Below, in pieces: positions 43,735-54,196 of a DNA stretch of 64,000 nt. The position numbers and the translations under genes are program-made. Source of the DNA: Pseudanabaena galeata CCNP1313 (GTDB taxonomy: Bacteria > Cyanobacteriota > Cyanobacteriia > Pseudanabaenales > Pseudanabaenaceae); contig NZ_CP112874.1 of the NCBI RefSeq assembly GCF_029910235.1, forward strand, positions 1,240,001 to 1,304,000, read 5' to 3'. Numbering within the stretch: the first letter of the stretch is position 1; every line of letters starts with the position of its first letter. The notes below the pieces were generated by a model. It was not told where the DNA came from, searched no databases, and saw nothing but the letters and a program-made list of their open reading frames with translations.

Positions 43735-44823
43735 TTAAACAACAGTTGCAGATGCGTCAATCTTAACTTCTGGTTCTCTATCTTTAAAGAAGTCAAAGCG
43801 ACCATAAAGAGATTCACTAAAGAGAATAGCTAAGAATACGATGCCTTGAAATAGCAAAACCGTAGCATCTGGAAGTCCAAACGATCTCTGTAGAGCGCTT
43901 CCACTTGCCAGAATACCTCCCATCAATACAGCAACAAGTACCGCAACTAAGGGATTTTGTCTGGCGATAAATGCAACTAAAATACCGCTATAGCCATAGC
44001 CAGAAATTAGTGAGGCATTTGCACTGCCATGAATAGCGGCTACTTCCACCATGCCTGCCAGACCAGCACAGGAACCTCCCAAGAAACTGACGATTAATGT
44101 AAGTTTGCCAACTGGTAAGCCTGCGATTTTAGCAGCGCGAATATTGCCGCCGACGGTGCGTACTGAAAATCCAAAAGTGGTGCGATGAATCAAAAAATAA
44201 GCGATCGCACAGGCAACTAATCCATAAATTAGACCGTAATGCACTCTGGTATTGGGAATACTTTGCAGCATATTAATTGCCGAAAGTGGAAAGCTAGAGG
44301 GTTTATTTAAGGTGGAAGGATCGCGCATTGGTCCTTCTACTAAGGTGTTAAGCACTGCGATCGCAATGTAATTCATCAACAAACTACTAATAGTTTCATT
44401 AACACCGCGATAGTACTTAATCGCACCTACAAACATAATCCATAGACCACCCGCAATAATACCGCCCATCGCCATTCCAATCTGTACCAGAATAGAGGGT
44501 AAAGAAGCGACCGATAGACCAACAGCGATCGCGCCCAGTCCACCAACAATTAAAGCTCCTTCATTGCCAATTATCGTCAATCCCAGCATCGCTGGTAGAG
44601 CCGTGCATAAACAGGTAAGCATTAAAGGAGCTGCTCGAATTAAGGTTCCTTGCCAAGAGAAGCTATTACCAAACGCAGATGAATAAATTGTTCCATAAAT
44701 TGCGATTGGATTTTTCCCTTGGACGGCACAAAAAATCCCGAAAATGACTAAGGAAGCAAGTAAGGCTCCTAAGGGAAGCAGAAAATTCTCAGATGTTGAA
44801 CGCCAGCGATCGCGTATATTCAT
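43735..44823 (-). CDS. ABC transporter permease, nucleoside/BMP type (first)
   Basis: The protein has 362 residues from the ATG at 44823 (an in-frame TTG at 44853 lies in a hairpin). Hydrophobic helices and TIIGNEGALIVGGLGAIA, FSVRTVGGNIRAAKIAGLPV match the YufP/NupB-type permeases. It lies between the binding protein and the second permease. The ATPase gene normally found in such operons is absent here. Confidence 0.9.
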   Translation of the reverse strand: MNIRDRWRSTSENFLLPLGALLASLVIFGIFCAVQGKNPIAIYGTIYSSAFGNSFSWQGTLIRAAPLMLTCLCTALPAMLGLTIIGNEGALIVGGLGAIAVGLSVASLPSILVQIGMAMGGIIAGGLWIMFVGAIKYYRGVNETISSLLMNYIAIAVLNTLVEGPMRDPSTLNKPSSFPLSAINMLQSIPNTRVHYGLIYGLVACAIAYFLIHRTTFGFSVRTVGGNIRAAKIAGLPVGKLTLIVSFLGGSCAGLAGMVEVAAIHGSANASLISGYGYSGILVAFIARQNPLVAVLVAVLMGGILASGSALQRSFGLPDATVLLFQGIVFLAILFSESLYGRFDFFKDREPEVKIDASATVV

Positions 44824-44851
44824 ATAGTTAGTTCTCAAATGAATGATATAC

Positions 44852-44900
44852 AAATAAAAGGATTTAAAACTTGCGAAGTAAGTCTTAAATCCTTTTATTT
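44852..44900. terminator. Hairpin between the BMP gene and the first permease
   Basis: The arms AAATAAAAGGATTTAAAAC and its near-reverse follow the binding-protein stop. It could lower permease expression relative to the binding protein, a common arrangement. Confidence 0.65.
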
Positions 44901-44903
44901 GGT

Positions 44904-46088
44904 TTAGCCTTTAACGCTTCCGATTACACCTTCAACAAACCAATCCATCTTTTCCAGATCGGGATCTGTCTGTTTGTATTCCTTGCCCTTAGCAATTACA
45001 ACTTTGCCAGTGTTATCTTTCATTTCACCAGCATAAATGATCATGCTGCCATCTTTGAACTTAGCCATTACGGTTTCAGCTTCCTTCTTAGCCGCATCAC
45101 TAACGGCACTACCAAATGGCGACACCTTACAGAATCCTTCCTTAAGCCCACCGCGCAAAATGTGAGGAATACCTCCATCCATAAGCGTCTTACCTGATTT
45201 GAGCAGCTCTACATACTTGGTGTAAACATTAGTCCAATCCCATTCTGCACCAGTTAGATATCCATTCGGAGCAAGTGATGCTTGATTAGTGTGATAGCCT
45301 GTGCAGAATATTTTCCGTTTTTCTGCCGTCTCCATCACAACTTTTGGACTGTCTACGTGACAGGTTAAGACATCTACACCTTGATCGATCATGCTGTTAG
45401 AGGCTTCAGCTTCTTTGACTGGAACTGACCAATCACCTGTGAAGATTACTTGAACTGTAGCTTTAGGATTAACGCTACGAGCGCCTAGGGTGTAGCTATT
45501 GATATTGCGAACCACCTGCGGAATTGGCTTAGCAGCTACAAATCCTAGCTTACCAGACTTAGTTGATAGTCCTGCAACGACCCCAGCAACATATTGTGCT
45601 TCATCAATGTAGCCATAGTAACTTCCGATGTTTTTGGGAGTTTTACCTTCTGTGTACAGTCCACCGCAATGGAAGAATTGCACCTTGGGATTCTCTGGCG
45701 CTAATTTGAGAATGTGCGGATCGAAGTAGCCAAAAGATGTGGGGAAAAGAGCTGTGACCCCATTTTGGTTGATCATGCCGAGCATAGTTTCTTGAACTAC
45801 AGCAGTTTCCGCAACACTTGCTTCACTGTATGTTTTAACGTCAGGAATCTTGGCGATCGCCGTTTCACCTTCAAAGTGAGCTTGACTATAGCCGAAATCA
45901 TCTTTTGGACCAACATAGATAAATCCAATATTCAATAGGGTCGCTCCTGCTGTGGTAGGAGAACCTGTGTTGCCTGTTGTGGGAGTTTGCTCTGTGCAGC
46001 CCACCCAGAGTTGAGAAGTTGCACCAAAAGCAGCTGTAGCGATCGCGCCTCTGATAAACTTGCGACGGGGAATATAGATTGGACTCAT
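44904..46088 (-). CDS. BMP-family ABC substrate-binding lipoprotein
   Basis: The 394-residue protein has a Tat-like signal (PRRKFIRGAIATAAFG) ending in a lipobox Cys (LWVGCTEQ, Cys31). The body matches the BMP/PnrA family of nucleoside-binding proteins: IGFIYVGPKDDFGYSQAHFEG, VAGVVAGLSTKSGKLGFVAA and CHVDSPKVVMETAE. It is the first gene of the transport unit. Confidence 0.92.
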   Translation of the reverse strand: MSPIYIPRRKFIRGAIATAAFGATSQLWVGCTEQTPTTGNTGSPTTAGATLLNIGFIYVGPKDDFGYSQAHFEGETAIAKIPDVKTYSEASVAETAVVQETMLGMINQNGVTALFPTSFGYFDPHILKLAPENPKVQFFHCGGLYTEGKTPKNIGSYYGYIDEAQYVAGVVAGLSTKSGKLGFVAAKPIPQVVRNINSYTLGARSVNPKATVQVIFTGDWSVPVKEAEASNSMIDQGVDVLTCHVDSPKVVMETAEKRKIFCTGYHTNQASLAPNGYLTGAEWDWTNVYTKYVELLKSGKTLMDGGIPHILRGGLKEGFCKVSPFGSAVSDAAKKEAETVMAKFKDGSMIIYAGEMKDNTGKVVIAKGKEYKQTDPDLEKMDWFVEGVIGSVKG

Positions 46089-46227
46089 GCCTTCACACCT
46101 TAGAAAGATTGAATGTACCGCGAGTTAAGAAAAACTGATTAGGAAAAATCTACACTGAATTAGAACTTAGCAAACATTATTTGTAACAAATGTATCACTA
46201 ACTACTTGAGCTAATTAGCAATCTCTC

Positions 46228-46276
46228 CTTCCAAATACAAAAGGGCGTGCTTAGCACACCCTTTTGTATTTGGAAG
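46228..46276. terminator. Terminator of the porin gene
   Basis: Perfect arms CTTCCAAATACAAAAGGGCG and its near-reverse with a TTAGC loop lie 15 bases past the porin stop. Confidence 0.75.
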
Positions 46277-46290
46277 TTTACGCCTCGTGA

Positions 46291-48021
46291 TTAGAAGCTA
46301 AACACTGCTTGCAAGTTACCAACAAATACGGTTGGATTGTCGGAGAAGTTATTAGGACTAAAGATGAAGTAAGCAGAAGGAACTAGAGAAATATTCTTAG
46401 TGACAGGATACACATAAGACACTTCAAGATCGAGTTGAGTACCATCATTACCTCGACCAGAAGTAATTACATTGTTACTGTCACCAAACTTATATGGTAC
46501 AGCAAAGGAGATCAAGCCGAGAGCACCTTCTTTAAACAAATCAGGGAAAGCAGCTCCAACTTGGAAGGTGTATTGGTTGACACTGGTGGAGCCACCAGCA
46601 GTCAGGTTGATGTTAGTAGTTCCGTATCCGTATCTACCAAACAGACCAAAGCCTTTGGTGACCAACCAATCAAAGTTAGCAGCAAAAACATCTGACTGTG
46701 CGTTGTTTATCCCAGTTGCAACCGTTGCAGTACCTTGGAAAGATGGAGTACCTCCAATGGTAGGACCGCCATTTCCATCAATATTTCCACGGCTATAGAT
46801 GAGTCGCAGCTTAAATGCATCGCTTGGTTTGAAGCCAAGTTCTGCTGTTAAATTATTGGTTCCACCAAACAAACCTCTAGCTGGGTTTGCTGCTGAAGAT
46901 ATGGCTCCGGGGAAAAATTCATTGCTTTCTGCCAAGTAGCCAACTTTGAAGTCAAACATATCTCCCAGAGGAGTCATGAATACTGCGCCAGCACCACGCT
47001 TAGCATCGCTCAACAAAGAGTTGTTGATAGATGCAAAAGTTGTGTTCCAAGGATAGAGGAATCGGTTTCCGTCAAAGTATTTGTAGAAGTTAAGGCGGGG
47101 ACCAACTACTAAGCTCGCTTTTTCAAATACTGGGAAGGTATAGGAAAGCTCACGTAAGACGAAAACATTAGGGTTTTCTCCAGACGTTTGATTAGTAAAA
47201 GTTGTAGCTGTGGTATTAAAGAATCCACCTGAACCATAGGCATTGGAGTAAGGTGAATTACCATTACCAACAGCGAGTTGAGTTATTAAGCTATCTTTGC
47301 CTGTAAATGAGGTGTTTAGAGTCAACCATACCAAGCCACTCATAGTTGTGTTTGGTGCATTCCCGACTGGTGATCCCACAGGATCTCTTCTTACATTAGA
47401 GCCTGAAGCACCTGTAACGTTAAAGAAGGCAAGTCCACTGAGCTTAGTGGTTGTAGAGAACTGCTGAGCTTCTAGCTTAGCAGTTTTGGCATCTAGGGCA
47501 TCAACACGACCGCGTAGGGTAGCGAGTTCAGCCGCAAACTCTTCTTGAAGCTTTTGCAGAGTTGCGAGATCTTCTTTGCTGACCTTATCTGCCAAACCTG
47601 CGGAAATAATTTCGTTGATCTTGTCTAAACAAGCATTCAAACCAGCAGCAAATTCATAGCGACTAGTCGCTTGTCTACCACGAAAAGTACTGTCAGGATA
47701 ACCAGCAATACAACCATAGCGCTCGACTAAAGACTGTAAAGCAGTGAATGCCCAATCTGTAGGCTTCACATCACTCAATTGAGATACGGAAGTAACGTTT
47801 TGAGCTACAGTCTTGGGACGGGTTAATTCCGTGTTAATTGCTCGAATTGTTTCGGATTCGCTCAACTTAACTTCTGTTACAGGTAGCGATGATTGCATTA
47901 CTGGAACAGCAGAAGATGGAGATTCAACTTGTACTGGATTTTGCGTCTCAGCGTTTGCGCCTGTAGCTGTAGCTAACAAGCTCAAGCCTAATATTACTGA
48001 GAGATTACTGACTTTTTTCAT
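46291..48021 (-). CDS. Iron-uptake porin: SLH domain plus OprB beta-barrel
   Basis: This 576-residue outer-membrane protein has a signal peptide (about 1-24) and an SLH domain (about 80-140: KPTDWAFTALQSLVERYGCI, YPDSTFRG). A coiled coil (about 145-190, LATLRGRVDALDAKTAKLEA) follows, then an OprB-type barrel to the C-terminal Phe. Members of this cyanobacterial family are passive channels involved in iron or inorganic ion uptake. It is monocistronic. Confidence 0.92.
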   Translation of the reverse strand: MKKVSNLSVILGLSLLATATGANAETQNPVQVESPSSAVPVMQSSLPVTEVKLSESETIRAINTELTRPKTVAQNVTSVSQLSDVKPTDWAFTALQSLVERYGCIAGYPDSTFRGRQATSRYEFAAGLNACLDKINEIISAGLADKVSKEDLATLQKLQEEFAAELATLRGRVDALDAKTAKLEAQQFSTTTKLSGLAFFNVTGASGSNVRRDPVGSPVGNAPNTTMSGLVWLTLNTSFTGKDSLITQLAVGNGNSPYSNAYGSGGFFNTTATTFTNQTSGENPNVFVLRELSYTFPVFEKASLVVGPRLNFYKYFDGNRFLYPWNTTFASINNSLLSDAKRGAGAVFMTPLGDMFDFKVGYLAESNEFFPGAISSAANPARGLFGGTNNLTAELGFKPSDAFKLRLIYSRGNIDGNGGPTIGGTPSFQGTATVATGINNAQSDVFAANFDWLVTKGFGLFGRYGYGTTNINLTAGGSTSVNQYTFQVGAAFPDLFKEGALGLISFAVPYKFGDSNNVITSGRGNDGTQLDLEVSYVYPVTKNISLVPSAYFIFSPNNFSDNPTVFVGNLQAVFSF

Positions 48022-48181
48022 TCCTTCACACCATAAAAGAAATACGTTTAAACAAGTATAACCAAGTAATTTACTAAACTTTAATATTTAATAAACTTAA
48101 TAACTTAGGCTACTTTTGTCTGGATGCATATATTGGACGCTAACAAAATCAGTTAATCATAAATGTATTCGCGAATACATT

Positions 48182-49686
<1,505 letters not shown>

Positions 49687-49762
49687 TTACAATCCTAATT
49701 TATGTACAAATTCAAACAGTTCTTAATTGTATCGCACTCATTGATAAGGGCTAAATACTCTT

Positions 49763-49985
49763 ACAGCAATTACCGATCAAACGAACCAGAAGAAATTTCT
49801 TGAAAGTGTTGCTACGCAACACTTTCAAGAAATTTCTTTGCTTGGGTTTGAGTGCAAGCCGCCGTAAGTTTTTTCGGCTCTTACAGCGCTTTGCGATCAA
49901 AACCAAACCAAGAAAAAATATGAAAGCGTTGCGAAGCAACGCTTTCATATTTTTTCTTGTGGTTCGTTTGATCGGTAATTGCTGT
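49763..49985. repeat. Head-to-head pair of MITE-like elements with 26-bp perfect terminal repeats
   Basis: The ends 49763-49788 and 49960-49985 are perfect 26-bp inverted repeats beginning ACAGCAATTACCGATC. Inside are two hairpins (AAAGTGTTGC/GCAACACTTT and AAAGCGTTGC/GCAACGCTTT) and a central TTTTTTCGGCTCTTACAGCG junction. Each half resembles the single element at 55244-55348. It fills most of the gap before the glycosyltransferase genes. Confidence 0.88.
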
Positions 49986-50080
49986 AGGTCTTTTAACAGG
50001 AGAACATTGGGAAATTCACCCTCAAAACAGATTAAACTATACGAACAAATTTTGTAATCTTGATTTTCTGATTTAACAAC

Positions 50081-51085
50081 ATGGCTCTTGTAAATACTGC
50101 TTTGACATTACAAGATTTACCTGCTCCACCAGAAGGTAAAACAGGATGGCCGTGGACAGAGCAGACAGAAGTACTACCAGACAAGATGCCCGATGGTTCT
50201 GATTGGTCACGTATTAGTGTTGTTACCCCAAATTATAACTATGGGCATTTTATCGAAGAAACTATACGTTCAGTTTTGTTGCAAGGATATCCCAATCTTG
50301 AGTACATAATTATTGACGGAGGAAGTACAGATAATTCTATTGAGATAATTAAAAAATATGAAACTTGGTTAGCCTATTGGATAAGTGAGAAAGATCAAGG
50401 GCAATCCAATGCAATTAATAAAGGTTTAGAAAAATGTACGGGAGAAATTTTTAATTGGATTAATTCAGATGATTTTTTAGAGATAGGTGTATTACAAAAT
50501 ATTTCTACAGAATTTAAAAATTTTGATGTTCTAGCAGGAAAAGTAAAAGACTTTAGAGAAATCAACAAGCCAGAACAAATACATATTCATCATAATTTAT
50601 CTGCAATCAATTTAATCCAAAGTAAATGTCCTTATCATCAGCCAGGTATATGGTTGCGTACAGAAGCAATCAGGAAAATAGATGTTTTTAGGGAGGAACT
50701 CCATCTTAGTTTCGATTGGGAATTAACAATTAGGTATCTTACACATTTCCCTAACGTAACTTATACCAAAAGTGTTTTAGTTAATTTTAGGTTGCATTCA
50801 AAGTCTAAAACAAATATTGACTACAGTGAGATTCTCAAAGAAAGAACTATCTCTCTAGCTAACATTTTGTGTGATGGGCAATACAAAAAACTAGATAAGT
50901 ATATTGAAGCCTATCTAAAAACTCAATTATGGTATTCTGATCTTAAGAAAATTACTACTTCACTAGAATTAAGCAAGCAAAAAAAAATACTCCAAATCAT
51001 TCAATATGCGTGTGAAGAACCTAATATTAGAATCTCTCGATTTACATTAGGTGCTATTCGTAGATTGCTAATATCTGATATCTAG
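50081..51085 (+). CDS. Glycosyltransferase family 2
   Basis: The 334-residue protein has a GT-A domain: ISVVTPNYNYGHFIEETIRS, IIDGGSTDNSIEII, and GEIFNWINSDDFLEIGVLQ with the metal-binding DD motif. The C-terminal part has the acceptor-side helix region. It lacks membrane helices. It is 50 bases upstream of a second GT2 gene, suggesting a small surface polysaccharide unit. Base composition is more AT-rich than its neighbours, which may mean horizontal transfer. Substrates are unknown. Confidence 0.9.
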   Translation: MALVNTALTLQDLPAPPEGKTGWPWTEQTEVLPDKMPDGSDWSRISVVTPNYNYGHFIEETIRSVLLQGYPNLEYIIIDGGSTDNSIEIIKKYETWLAYWISEKDQGQSNAINKGLEKCTGEIFNWINSDDFLEIGVLQNISTEFKNFDVLAGKVKDFREINKPEQIHIHHNLSAINLIQSKCPYHQPGIWLRTEAIRKIDVFREELHLSFDWELTIRYLTHFPNVTYTKSVLVNFRLHSKSKTNIDYSEILKERTISLANILCDGQYKKLDKYIEAYLKTQLWYSDLKKITTSLELSKQKKILQIIQYACEEPNIRISRFTLGAIRRLLISDI

Positions 51086-51136
51086 TTTGAAACAAATAAG
51101 CCTCTCATCTTACATGTTTAACTATAACGACAATTT

Positions 51137-52120
51137 ATGTATCAACCTCTTGTTTCTATTCTGATACCCTGTTACAACGCTGAAAAGTGGTTGTCAGAAA
51201 GCATAAACTCTGCTGTAGATCAGACTTGGAAGAATATCGAAATTATTATTGTTGATGATGGTTCGACAGATAGTAGTTTAGCGATCGCAAAAACTTTTGA
51301 ATCCAAAAACGTCAAGGTTATCAGTCAAGAAAACAGAGGAGCTAGTGCTGCTAGAAACCAAGCATTGATACATTCACAAGGGGATTTTATTCAATATTTA
51401 GATGCCGATGATCTATTAGCGATTGACAAAATAGAACGTCAAGTAAATCTGGTGAAAAATAGCTATAAAGATTATCTAATTGCAGGAGAATGGGGAGTGT
51501 TTTATACTTCTCGAATAGAAACTAAGTTTGTCAAACAGGAACTCTGGCAAGACATGTCTTCCATCGATTGGTTAATCTGTTGTTGGCAAACTGCAGGAAT
51601 GATGCCTCTACATAGTTGGTTAATTCCACGTAATATTGCTAATCAAGCGGGAAAGTGGAATGAAAATCTTTCTTTGAATGATGATGGCGAGTATTTTTGC
51701 CGAGTAATTTTAGCTAGCAAAGGGGTCAGATTTTGTGTGGGAGCAAGGAGCTACTATCGTTCTGGATTACCAAACAGTTTAAGTAAGCAACGATCTAAGC
51801 AAGCTTTTTTATCTTATTATGAATCTGTTAAACTCATTACTGAAAGACTATTAATGGATGAAGATAGTTATCGTACTCGCTATGCTTCAGCTTGCTACTG
51901 GCAGAGATTTGTGTTTACGTCATATCCACAAGCTCCAGACTTGATATCAAGTGCGGAAGAGCAAATCCGCACTTTGGGAGGCTGCGATCTCAAGTCCAAT
52001 GGAGGAATTATGTTTAAAATCATCCGTGATATTTTAGGATGGAAAGCTGCGGTGATTCTTCAGAGACTCTATTATCGATTGAGATATCAGAAGCATACTT
52101 CCTTCTTTCCCAATAAATAG
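51137..52120 (+). CDS. Glycosyltransferase family 2
   Basis: The 327-residue protein has the GT-A signature VSILIPCYNAEKWLSESINS, IIVDDGSTDSSLAIA and FIQYLDADDLLAIDKIE. It is the second gene of the pair with 50081-51085. It probably adds a sugar to a lipid-linked or surface glycan; the donor is unknown. It is followed by a hairpin. Confidence 0.9.
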   Translation: MYQPLVSILIPCYNAEKWLSESINSAVDQTWKNIEIIIVDDGSTDSSLAIAKTFESKNVKVISQENRGASAARNQALIHSQGDFIQYLDADDLLAIDKIERQVNLVKNSYKDYLIAGEWGVFYTSRIETKFVKQELWQDMSSIDWLICCWQTAGMMPLHSWLIPRNIANQAGKWNENLSLNDDGEYFCRVILASKGVRFCVGARSYYRSGLPNSLSKQRSKQAFLSYYESVKLITERLLMDEDSYRTRYASACYWQRFVFTSYPQAPDLISSAEEQIRTLGGCDLKSNGGIMFKIIRDILGWKAAVILQRLYYRLRYQKHTSFFPNK

Positions 52121-52159
52121 GCATTATAGCAAAGTAAACTAGCGAAGGTGTGATTATTT

Positions 52160-52201
52160 GGTAGTCCGAAGGCTGCGTGAAGCGCAGCCTTCGGACTACC
52201 C
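52160..52201. terminator. Hairpin between convergent GT2 and Hpt genes
   Basis: The perfect arms GGTAGTCCGAAGGCTGCG and its reverse could end both transcripts. Confidence 0.75.
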
Positions 52202-52232
52202 ATTCAAATCCCTTCCTTTGCAGGACTAACGA

Positions 52233-52664
52233 TTATTGTGAAATAAACTCAAGGATACAAACTTTGATTGCCTTAATTACCTCATTATATTCATTATTGA
52301 GGAAGTCTAAAAATTCAGAAGAAATCGTAATTTCTCCAGCTCGACCAATTTTCTCTAGATACTTGGATATTAGAGAGAGTCTCGTTGCGCCAATGCTAGC
52401 ACTAGTAGATTTTAGAGAATGTGAAGCCAGTGCAAATTTATTCGCATCTTGCTCTGTAAATGCAGACTGAATTGACCCAATTAAATTCTCGGCTGAATTA
52501 AGGTAAATCGTAATTAAATCAGAAAAAATTATATCGTCACCAATTGTCTCCCGCAGTTCTTGAAACGTAGCAATATCCAGAGTTTGTAAATACATAAACT
52601 CTGGATGATCTTGAAATAGCTCAGATTCTTTGGCGATCGCATTAGTTTCTAGATTCTCAAACAT
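52233..52664 (-). CDS. Hpt (histidine phosphotransfer) domain protein
   Basis: This 143-residue protein consists of one Hpt four-helix domain. The phosphate-accepting His82 lies in FALASHSLKSTSASIGA, and helix residues LISKYLEKIGRAG follow as expected. It would relay phosphate between a hybrid kinase and a response regulator. No kinase or receiver gene is next to it. Confidence 0.88.
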   Translation of the reverse strand: MFENLETNAIAKESELFQDHPEFMYLQTLDIATFQELRETIGDDIIFSDLITIYLNSAENLIGSIQSAFTEQDANKFALASHSLKSTSASIGATRLSLISKYLEKIGRAGEITISSEFLDFLNNEYNEVIKAIKVCILEFISQ

Positions 52665-52748
52665 GATCTTAACTCCCGACCATCGGAATTAAATAATATT
52701 TGACGAACCTTGCAATTTAGCCAAATATTATTAATGCTTCCAAACAGT

Positions 52749-53906
52749 CTATAGTTTGAGTTTACGCAAATTTTTGACCGCTGCTTCAATTGTGCTATCT
52801 TTCTTAGCAAAACAGAATCTTAAGCCATTTACCTTGTCACGCTCAGGATGACTGAAGCAACTACCAGGGACAGCAGCAACTAAGGCTTCTTTAGCTAAGC
52901 GAAAGGCTGCACTGTCAGCATCTGGGGCGATCGCGGAACTATCAGTCCAGATGTAGTATGCGCCTCTCGGCAGTACAGGGGACAAACCTAGCTCCACCAA
53001 AGCAGGGTAAAGCATATCGCGCTTACGTTTGTAATCTAGCGCTAACTTGGTAAAATAGTCCCTTCCAAACTGCATCGCCGTTAATGCGGCATGTTGCAAA
53101 GGTGCAGGAGCGCAAATCGTAATAAAGTCATGAATCCGCCGCATTGCGGCTGTTAGTTCAGGGCTTGCCACAGTATAACCTAACCGCCAGCCCGTGATAC
53201 AAAAGGTTTTTGAGAACCCATTCACGACGATTGTGCGATCGCGCATTCCTTCAATACTCATCAGGCTAATATGTTCGCCTTCATAGATGATGTATTCGTA
53301 AATTTCATCGGTAATCGCATAGACATCATATTGCTGGCAGAGTTTAGCGATTAGTTCTAGTTCTGTGCGTGTCCAGACCTTACCCGTAGGATTAGCAGGG
53401 CTGTTAATAATTACCGCCTTAATTCCTTTTTTAAAAGCAGGCTCAAGAATTTCTTGAGTGATTTCCCATTGTGGTGGTTGCAGGGTAATAAATTCAGGAA
53501 TCCCGCCCACTGTCGCTAGATTCGGAATGTAATTCTCGTAAAATGGTTCAAAAATTAAAACGCGATCGCCTTGATTGATTAAGGTCATCAGGGCAATATT
53601 TAGCCCTTCGGTTGCGCCGCAGCAGACCGTTACTTCCGTATCAGGATCAACAGCAATTTGGTTATCACGCTGCATTTTTTCAGCGATCTCCACACGTAAC
53701 TTGTCCCAACCCCAACTATCTGCATATTGGTTAAAGTCTGAGGCGATCGCTGCTCTTGCGGATTCTTTGATTGCTTCTGGCGCAGGAAAGTCAGGTAAAC
53801 CTTGAGCAAGATTAATTGCGCCAAACTTTTCGCAGTAACGGGAGGCTTCGCGAATTTGGGATTCTTTAATTTGAATAGCGCGATGTGATAGCGAAACAGT
53901 AGTCAA
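52749..53906 (-). CDS. Class I/II aminotransferase (aspartate aminotransferase fold)
   Basis: The protein has about 385 residues. Family blocks: INLAQGLPDFPAP, TVCCGATEGLNIAL, INSPANPTGKVW, AITDEIYEYIIYEG, and the PLP lysine in VNGFSKTFCITGWRLGYT. It fits the subgroup with kynurenine or methionine aminotransferases; the exact substrate is uncertain. The TTG at 53906 gives the usual family N-terminus. In-frame sequence up to 54164 (with an ATG at 53945) runs into a family F repeat and is not family-like. Confidence 0.88.
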   Translation of the reverse strand: MTTVSLSHRAIQIKESQIREASRYCEKFGAINLAQGLPDFPAPEAIKESARAAIASDFNQYADSWGWDKLRVEIAEKMQRDNQIAVDPDTEVTVCCGATEGLNIALMTLINQGDRVLIFEPFYENYIPNLATVGGIPEFITLQPPQWEITQEILEPAFKKGIKAVIINSPANPTGKVWTRTELELIAKLCQQYDVYAITDEIYEYIIYEGEHISLMSIEGMRDRTIVVNGFSKTFCITGWRLGYTVASPELTAAMRRIHDFITICAPAPLQHAALTAMQFGRDYFTKLALDYKRKRDMLYPALVELGLSPVLPRGAYYIWTDSSAIAPDADSAAFRLAKEALVAAVPGSCFSHPERDKVNGLRFCFAKKDSTIEAAVKNLRKLKL

Positions 53907-54001
53907 TGTAATATCTCTAAGCTTCAAAAAGTAAAAGCGACGCATTGCGCCGCCTTTACTCAATCCTAAGCGAAATCGCCATAACTGGTCAAGACTTACA
54001 G

Positions 54002-54170
54002 CATTGATGTTACGCAGAACGCAGACGATGAATCTCTTGCTGATAGCGAAGCAGGGCAACCACGGGGGGATTGCCCCTACCTGAATAATTCCTGTTTCGT
54101 AGGGGCTGTGCCACAGGGCAAGCCCTAGACTTACGCCATCGCAAGAATTCCTTCCACGTAACATCAGTAA
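54002..54170. repeat. MITE-like element, family F
   Basis: It is bounded by CATTGATGTTACGCAGAACG and TTCCACGTAACATCAGTAA, in opposite orientation to the copy at 13557. Inner core GGCAACCACGGGGGGATTGC matches the family. It lies directly upstream of the aminotransferase and could alter its promoter. Confidence 0.75.
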
Positions 54171-54196
54171 TATAAATCTTTTTTGACTTTGAGAAG

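Noticed and set aside
53907-54164. 86-residue N-terminal extension of the aminotransferase
   Set aside because: The extension is encoded by a family F repeat and has no counterpart in the enzyme family.
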